Shown piece after piece: positions 60,168 through 64,000 of a stretch of 64,000 bases of DNA. This DNA is from an uncultured Lachnospiraceae bacterium (lineage in GTDB: Bacteria > Bacillota > Clostridia > Lachnospirales > Lachnospiraceae). The position numbers were made by a program, and so were the translations under genes. Below the pieces are notes generated by a model that saw only the letters and a program-made list of their open reading frames with translations, was not told the DNA's origin and made no database searches. The DNA is taken from positions 61,114 through 125,113 of the forward strand of contig CAJTYJ010000003.1 in the NCBI GenBank assembly GCA_910583895.1. Direction: 5' to 3'. The number at the start of each line of letters is the position of its first letter. The first letter of the stretch is position 1.

Positions 60168-60590
60168 ATGTATTCATTTCTTGTACTGCTGGCAGGAATT
60201 CTGCAGTCTGCCATGATGAGTTTCAACGGGCTTTTGTCCGAATCCGTCAGCCTCTGGGGCGTCAGTCTGGTAGTCCATGCTTCCGGCGGGCTTTTGCTTA
60301 TTCTGTACATCTTTGTGGTGGTCCGGGAGAAGATCACCCTCCGGGGGATGCCCTGGTATCTGTACTCTGCCGGTTTTTTCGGCGTCCTTTTGGTGTCGGT
60401 CAGCAGTTACTGCGTTACGATGCTAGGCGCCGCCGTCACCACCTGCCTGTCTGTGGCCGGACAGCTCTTTATCTCCGCTGTCATTGACCATTACGGCCTG
60501 TTTCATGTCCCAAAGGTTCCCTTCAGCCCCAGACGCATTCCCTGCTTTCTTATGATTTTTGCGGGAATCCTTCTACTGAACCTGTCTTAA
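60168..60590 (+). CDS. small DMT-family transporter (YdcZ/DUF606 type), first of a pair
   Basis: 140 residues with four to five transmembrane helices, half the size of an EamA-type transporter; it matches the DUF606/YdcZ group, which commonly occurs as adjacent pairs that should dimerise. Start at 60168 with AAAGGAG upstream; the longer frame reads through non-coding sequence. The substrate is unknown. Next to the nucleoside operon but divergent from it. Confidence 0.75.
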   Translation: MYSFLVLLAGILQSAMMSFNGLLSESVSLWGVSLVVHASGGLLLILYIFVVVREKITLRGMPWYLYSAGFFGVLLVSVSSYCVTMLGAAVTTCLSVAGQLFISAVIDHYGLFHVPKVPFSPRRIPCFLMIFAGILLLNLS

Positions 60591-60700
60591 GCAGGCAGCA
60601 AATCCGGGTGTCAAAGGACACCATAACCGTTCGAAACCAGATCACACAAAAAGTCTCAACGCCCAAAAGCCTTCGGACTGCCACACAAAGGAGTTTATTT

Positions 60701-61132
60701 ATGCTGCTGTTAATCATTCTTGCATTTTTCTATGGATGTGCCACTGTTGTATCCAAGATGATCAATTACCGCGCCGCCAAAGTACTGGGAACCTGGAACG
60801 GCTCTCTGGTCAACTATGTGGTCGCCAGTATCCTGGCGCTGATCCTTTTACTTTTCTCTCCCTATCTTTGGTCGGATCTGCAGGCATGCATCAAAGTGCC
60901 TGTCTATCTGTATGCCGGCGGAACCTTCGGCGTCATCGCCTTCGTCCTCTCCATCATCGCCCTGGATCGGATGAAAGTCTTTCAGTCCACAATCCTTCTG
61001 CTGGCCGGACAACTGCTGGCCGGGATTCTTTTTGACGTGATCGTATTCCAGAATTTTACATGGATCAAATGCGCAGGGATTCTTCTGGTCACAGCGGGAA
61101 TTTTCTGGGATAAGAAAGTGACTGCTTCCTGA
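60701..61132 (+). CDS. small DMT-family transporter (YdcZ/DUF606 type), second of a pair
   Basis: 143 residues, four to five helices, with FFYGCATVVSKMINYRAAKVLGTWNGSLVNYVV at the start (read in parts). Start at 60701 chosen because AAAGGAG lies upstream; the GTG at 60608 is preceded by nothing useful. It probably forms a heterodimer with the preceding protein. Confidence 0.75.
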   Translation: MLLLIILAFFYGCATVVSKMINYRAAKVLGTWNGSLVNYVVASILALILLLFSPYLWSDLQACIKVPVYLYAGGTFGVIAFVLSIIALDRMKVFQSTILLLAGQLLAGILFDVIVFQNFTWIKCAGILLVTAGIFWDKKVTAS

Positions 61133-61139
61133 CAAAACA

Positions 61140-61167
61140 GCCGCCCCTCTGCAATCAGAGGAGCGGC
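61140..61167. terminator. terminator between the DMT pair and the convergent oxidoreductase
   Basis: GCCGC-CCTCTG/CAGAGG-GCGGC stem with a 4-base loop. On the minus strand TGTTTTG follows, suiting the oxidoreductase gene; on the plus strand the T-run is weak. Confidence 0.65.
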
Positions 61168-61194
61168 CCGCTCTTCCATATTCATCTGTGACAG

Positions 61195-61818
61195 TCAGAT
61201 CTGTTCTGACCAGTACCTCCGGCCGGCCTCTTCTGCCTCTTTCTCTGCGAGGGCCATCAGCTCTTTCTCCCGCTCCGGATGAAAATCCATCCCTTCCGCG
61301 GCAATACAGCGAAATCTTCGAATCCCGAACATCTCACACAAAGCATTCAGGTAACGGGCGCCCTGTTCCATGGGACCATCCTTGTAAAACCCGCCCCGGG
61401 TGGTGAAAAAAAGCATATCCTCTGCCCTGCACATGCCATACATCCCTTCTGCATTGCAGCCAAAGGTGATGCCGTCCAGAGAAATATTTTCAATGTAGAG
61501 CTTCAGCACTGCCGGAATGCTCAAATCCCAGAAAGGAGCTGCCACCAGAATCCGGTCCGCACGGGCAAACTGATGTGCCAGATCAAACCTTGGATGCGTC
61601 CGGTCATTTTCCTCCAAAAGCCTTTGACGCTCTTCAAAAAAATCACCGGCTAATGGCTTCAGATCCATCTGTGCCAGATCAAGCTGTGTATAGACAAAAG
61701 GATGAGGCGCTGTCCTCCTCATAGCCCCCAGAAAAGTCTCTGCAAGGCACCAGGTCCGGGACTCCTTCTCGCGGACACAGCCATTGATCATCAGGATCTT
61801 TTTCTTCTCGCCTTCCAT
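61195..61818 (-). CDS. FMN-dependent NADH:quinone oxidoreductase/azoreductase-like flavoprotein
   Basis: 207-residue flavodoxin-fold protein of the AzoR/NQO family: ILMINGCVREKESRTWCLAETFL at the N-terminus for FMN phosphate binding, APFWDLSIPAVLKLYIENI at about 94-112 (typical P.WN...P..LK.Y.D motif, here with D), and a TRGG loop for the flavin ring. Likely reduces quinones or azo compounds with NAD(P)H; the true substrate is unknown. GAGG lies upstream of the ATG. Confidence 0.85.
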   Translation of the reverse strand: MEGEKKKILMINGCVREKESRTWCLAETFLGAMRRTAPHPFVYTQLDLAQMDLKPLAGDFFEERQRLLEENDRTHPRFDLAHQFARADRILVAAPFWDLSIPAVLKLYIENISLDGITFGCNAEGMYGMCRAEDMLFFTTRGGFYKDGPMEQGARYLNALCEMFGIRRFRCIAAEGMDFHPEREKELMALAEKEAEEAGRRYWSEQI

Positions 61819-61842
61819 ATATAACCTCTTCTTTATTCCATC

Positions 61843-63870
61843 TTACTGAATCCGGAACTGTCCGATCAGACTGTTCAGGGTATTGGCCTGAGCAGATAAT
61901 TTTTTCGAAACTTCAGCACTTTCTACCGCCGCCGTGGAATTGGCCTGCACCACTCTGGAAATCTCTCTGATTCCCTCCTCCACAGACGCAACCATTTCCG
62001 ACTGCTGCGTACTGGCAAGTGCAATCTCATCCATCAGCGTCTTGATTGACTGTATGCATTCATTGATCACCTGCATCGTCGAGATAACCAGATCCGCCGA
62101 TTCTGTTCCGGTCTTTGCATCCTGGACAGACCGGCCGATCAGCACACCGGTATTCTGTGCTGCTTCTGCGGACTTGGCGGCAAGGTTTCGCACCTCATCG
62201 GCCACCACAGCAAATCCTTTCCCCGCCGAACCGGCCCGGGCAGCCTCAACTGCAGCATTCAGCGCCAGAATATTTGTCTGAAATGCAATGTCTTCAATTG
62301 TCTTTATAATTCCGCCAATCCGGGTGGACGACTGATCAATACTTTTGGTAGCGGCGGCCAGATGTGTCATCTTCGTGTCTGCCTCAGCGGAATATCCGGT
62401 AGCCTTATCTACCAGCTCTCTGGCATCTCCGCAGCGAACCGCACTGCTTTTGATCTGCGATGTAAGTTTTGACATATGGGACGCAAGTCCGTCAATCGAC
62501 GCGGTCTGTTCCATACTTCCCTGAGACAGCGTCTGCATCCCGGCAGATACCTGATATGCGCCTGCATCAACCTGGCTGGCAACACTGGAAATCTCATGCA
62601 TCACATGGGTCAGATTGCTCTGAATCATTTTCAGACTCTTCGACAGCACCTTGAAATCACCAATGTAATATCCTTCATTCTGCTCCACATTTACAGCCAT
62701 ATTACCGTCTGCCATCTCACCCAGGATCCGTCCGATATCTTCAATGGTTTTTCTAAGACAGCTGCATACGCTGTGCGTCGTCTGTGCGATCAGACCGATC
62801 TCATCCTGACGGTCATAAAAAGCTTCTAATTCCCGGTCTGCAGAAAGGTCCAGATTGCCCAGATGCCCGATGGCATTTTCCACAGCCATAAGTTCCCTGC
62901 CCTGCCGGTGCAGAATAAAAAGTGTGATCAGTATAATGGCAGCCGCCACCACTGCACACAGTACGCCGACCACCATGCGCACCATGAATACTGCACCATA
63001 GACTTCCGCCGCATTATCGCGGACCATAAAGACCCATCCGCGGTCTTTTAAGTATTTGTAGACAACCAGCTGCTTCACACCATTATCATCCCGGTAAAAA
63101 TATGTATTGGCAGTGGTGTCCTCGTCCGTCTTGATCCTGCTGATAATCTCCTGGTAACCGCTGTCTTCTGTCTGTGTATTCAGCAGTTCTTCATCCTCGT
63201 GATACAGATACACCCCGTCTTCCACATTCAAAAATACATATTCACTGTTCGGCAGCCCTTTTATGTCCAGATCCAGCAGGACATCCATCAGCCGGCTTGC
63301 ATAGACACCGGCTCCCACATAGCCGATGCAGTTTCCACCTTCAAAAATAGGATGGTACATGGAAAGAATCATGCTCCCCGTACCCGGAGATTTCATAATT
63401 CCCAGATTCGTCAGCTGCGCCTGTGCCAATATGGTATCTTGAAATACTTTCAGAGAATCTCCCGTCCGGGTCGTCATGCCGACCGCATCTTTAGAGGTAT
63501 GCGTCAGAACGTGTGTTTCCGGAGTCGCAATATACAGCCCCTCAAAAACACCTTTGACAGAGGCAAAATCCTCGGTATACGTTTGAACTTCCTCCAGAAG
63601 CTCCGGGTTTTCCGGATCCGCAAGCAAATCATGCACCTCACGCCCCAAAGCAAAAGCTGTGACATATTCTTCCGCAGAAGCCACATAATCGTTGATAATA
63701 GATGCTCTGGACTCCACTGCATCTGTCATCTGATTGGTAATGTCATTTTTGACCGTAGAAGCAGCGCTGCTGGACACAATAAGCCACAGCAAAAGCATCC
63801 CTGCTATGGTAAGCGCTGTTGTAATAATACCAATCCGCGTCGCAAGCTTTTGATTCATTAAAAATTTCAT
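61843..63870 (-). CDS. methyl-accepting chemotaxis protein, double-Cache type
   Basis: 675 residues. First transmembrane helix at about 12-34, a long extracellular dCache-type domain (about 36-285, with YIATPETHVLTHTSKDAVGM, YHPIFEGGNCIGYVGAGVYA and DRGWVFMVRDN), and a second helix at about 292-316. HAMP and the methyl-accepting bundle follow, with the conserved tip IAFQTNILALNAAVEAARAGSAGKGFAVVADEV (read in parts). dCache receptors commonly bind amino acids or similar small molecules. Its promoter is sigma-A-like (63907-63935), unlike the other receptor in this window. Confidence 0.94.
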   Translation of the reverse strand: MKFLMNQKLATRIGIITTALTIAGMLLLWLIVSSSAASTVKNDITNQMTDAVESRASIINDYVASAEEYVTAFALGREVHDLLADPENPELLEEVQTYTEDFASVKGVFEGLYIATPETHVLTHTSKDAVGMTTRTGDSLKVFQDTILAQAQLTNLGIMKSPGTGSMILSMYHPIFEGGNCIGYVGAGVYASRLMDVLLDLDIKGLPNSEYVFLNVEDGVYLYHEDEELLNTQTEDSGYQEIISRIKTDEDTTANTYFYRDDNGVKQLVVYKYLKDRGWVFMVRDNAAEVYGAVFMVRMVVGVLCAVVAAAIILITLFILHRQGRELMAVENAIGHLGNLDLSADRELEAFYDRQDEIGLIAQTTHSVCSCLRKTIEDIGRILGEMADGNMAVNVEQNEGYYIGDFKVLSKSLKMIQSNLTHVMHEISSVASQVDAGAYQVSAGMQTLSQGSMEQTASIDGLASHMSKLTSQIKSSAVRCGDARELVDKATGYSAEADTKMTHLAAATKSIDQSSTRIGGIIKTIEDIAFQTNILALNAAVEAARAGSAGKGFAVVADEVRNLAAKSAEAAQNTGVLIGRSVQDAKTGTESADLVISTMQVINECIQSIKTLMDEIALASTQQSEMVASVEEGIREISRVVQANSTAAVESAEVSKKLSAQANTLNSLIGQFRIQ

Positions 63871-63906
63871 ACCAAACCTCTCCGCAACATTAATTTTATT
63901 AGTAAT

Positions 63907-63935
63907 AGCATAGCATAAAAATACATAGATAACAA
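63907..63935 (-). promoter_or_regulatory. promoter of the double-Cache chemoreceptor
   Basis: Minus-strand TTGTTA (63930-63935), 17-base spacer, TATGCT (63907-63912), about 37 bases before the ATG; GGAGAGG precedes the start. Confidence 0.55.
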
Positions 63936-63980
63936 TGCCGAAATGCCTTGAGTTTCCGCAGTTCTATCCACAGAACTCCC

Positions 63981-63997
63981 AATCAGCCTTGCTGATT
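63981..63997. other. small palindrome at the window edge
   Basis: AATCAGC-CTT-GCTGATT, a perfect 7-bp hairpin. Whether it is a terminator or operator cannot be told because the neighbouring gene is outside the window. Confidence 0.3.
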
Positions 63998-64000
63998 ATG

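Overview
The window is a chromosomal segment of a spore-forming Clostridia bacterium, most probably a gut Lachnospiraceae. The reasons are moderate G+C content, Firmicutes-type regulators (CodY, CIRCE-controlled groESL, Fur, SigI/RsgI, SigK) and gene order shared with Bacillus subtilis (ireB-ruvX-yrzB; mltG-trmR-trhP; dprA-topA-codY; prmA-rsmE). Lachnospiraceae-style hypothetical families (DUF5685, a DUF6106-like protein) and a gut glycan cluster for lacto-N-biose/galacto-N-biose fit the same assignment. No rRNA, tRNA, CRISPR array, prophage or insertion sequence was seen. Almost all genes are on the minus strand, so operons read from high to low coordinates. The species was not determined.

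Regions: (1) 1-18.3 kb is housekeeping: the start of pyruvate kinase, a candidate structured ncRNA, guaB, groESL under a perfect CIRCE element, comM-dprA-topA-codY, sigK, trhP-trmR with a short MltG-like gene, ylbF, rnjA with an unusual duplicated leader, fur, DUF1292, ruvX, ireB and mtaB. (2) 18.4-26 kb: a Crh-like HPr paralogue on the plus strand, then thiI-nifS-rsmE-prmA, a two-domain PPK2 polyphosphate kinase, a HAD phosphatase and a LysR regulator. (3) 26-36 kb is mostly envelope and poorly known genes: a zinc-ribbon membrane protein, a VanY-type carboxypeptidase with a long Ala/Glu/Gln repeat, a J-domain/DUF5685 pair, a patatin-like lipase, ilvE, and an ECF sigma factor with two coupled membrane genes. 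(4) 36-46 kb is a lacto-N-biose/galacto-N-biose utilisation locus: NahK kinase, ABC importer, AraC regulator, hexose-1-phosphate nucleotidyltransferase, GH112 phosphorylase and a CBM9-like protein.

(5) 46-52.4 kb is the most unusual region. sigI-rsgI lies downstream of a CotH-kinase gene and of a lipoprotein that carries an RsgI-like extracellular domain without the cytoplasmic anti-sigma part. The lipoprotein gene and the adjacent chemoreceptor gene share a nearly identical upstream block that resembles the CCCC / CGTA promoters known for SigI. This suggests a self-regulated surface-sensing module joining an alternative sigma factor, a protein kinase, repeat-tailed surface proteins and a chemoreceptor. 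(6) 52.8-59.7 kb is a nucleoside operon: DeoD, an ADP-ribosylglycohydrolase-fold enzyme and a BMP-family ABC importer, with overlapping junctions at several points. (7) 60-64 kb holds two small DMT transporters, an FMN-dependent oxidoreductase and a second chemoreceptor.

Several starts were moved inward from the longest reading frame because a good ribosome-binding site sits in front of a later ATG, GTG or TTG. All family assignments come from reading the translated sequence; no database search was possible.
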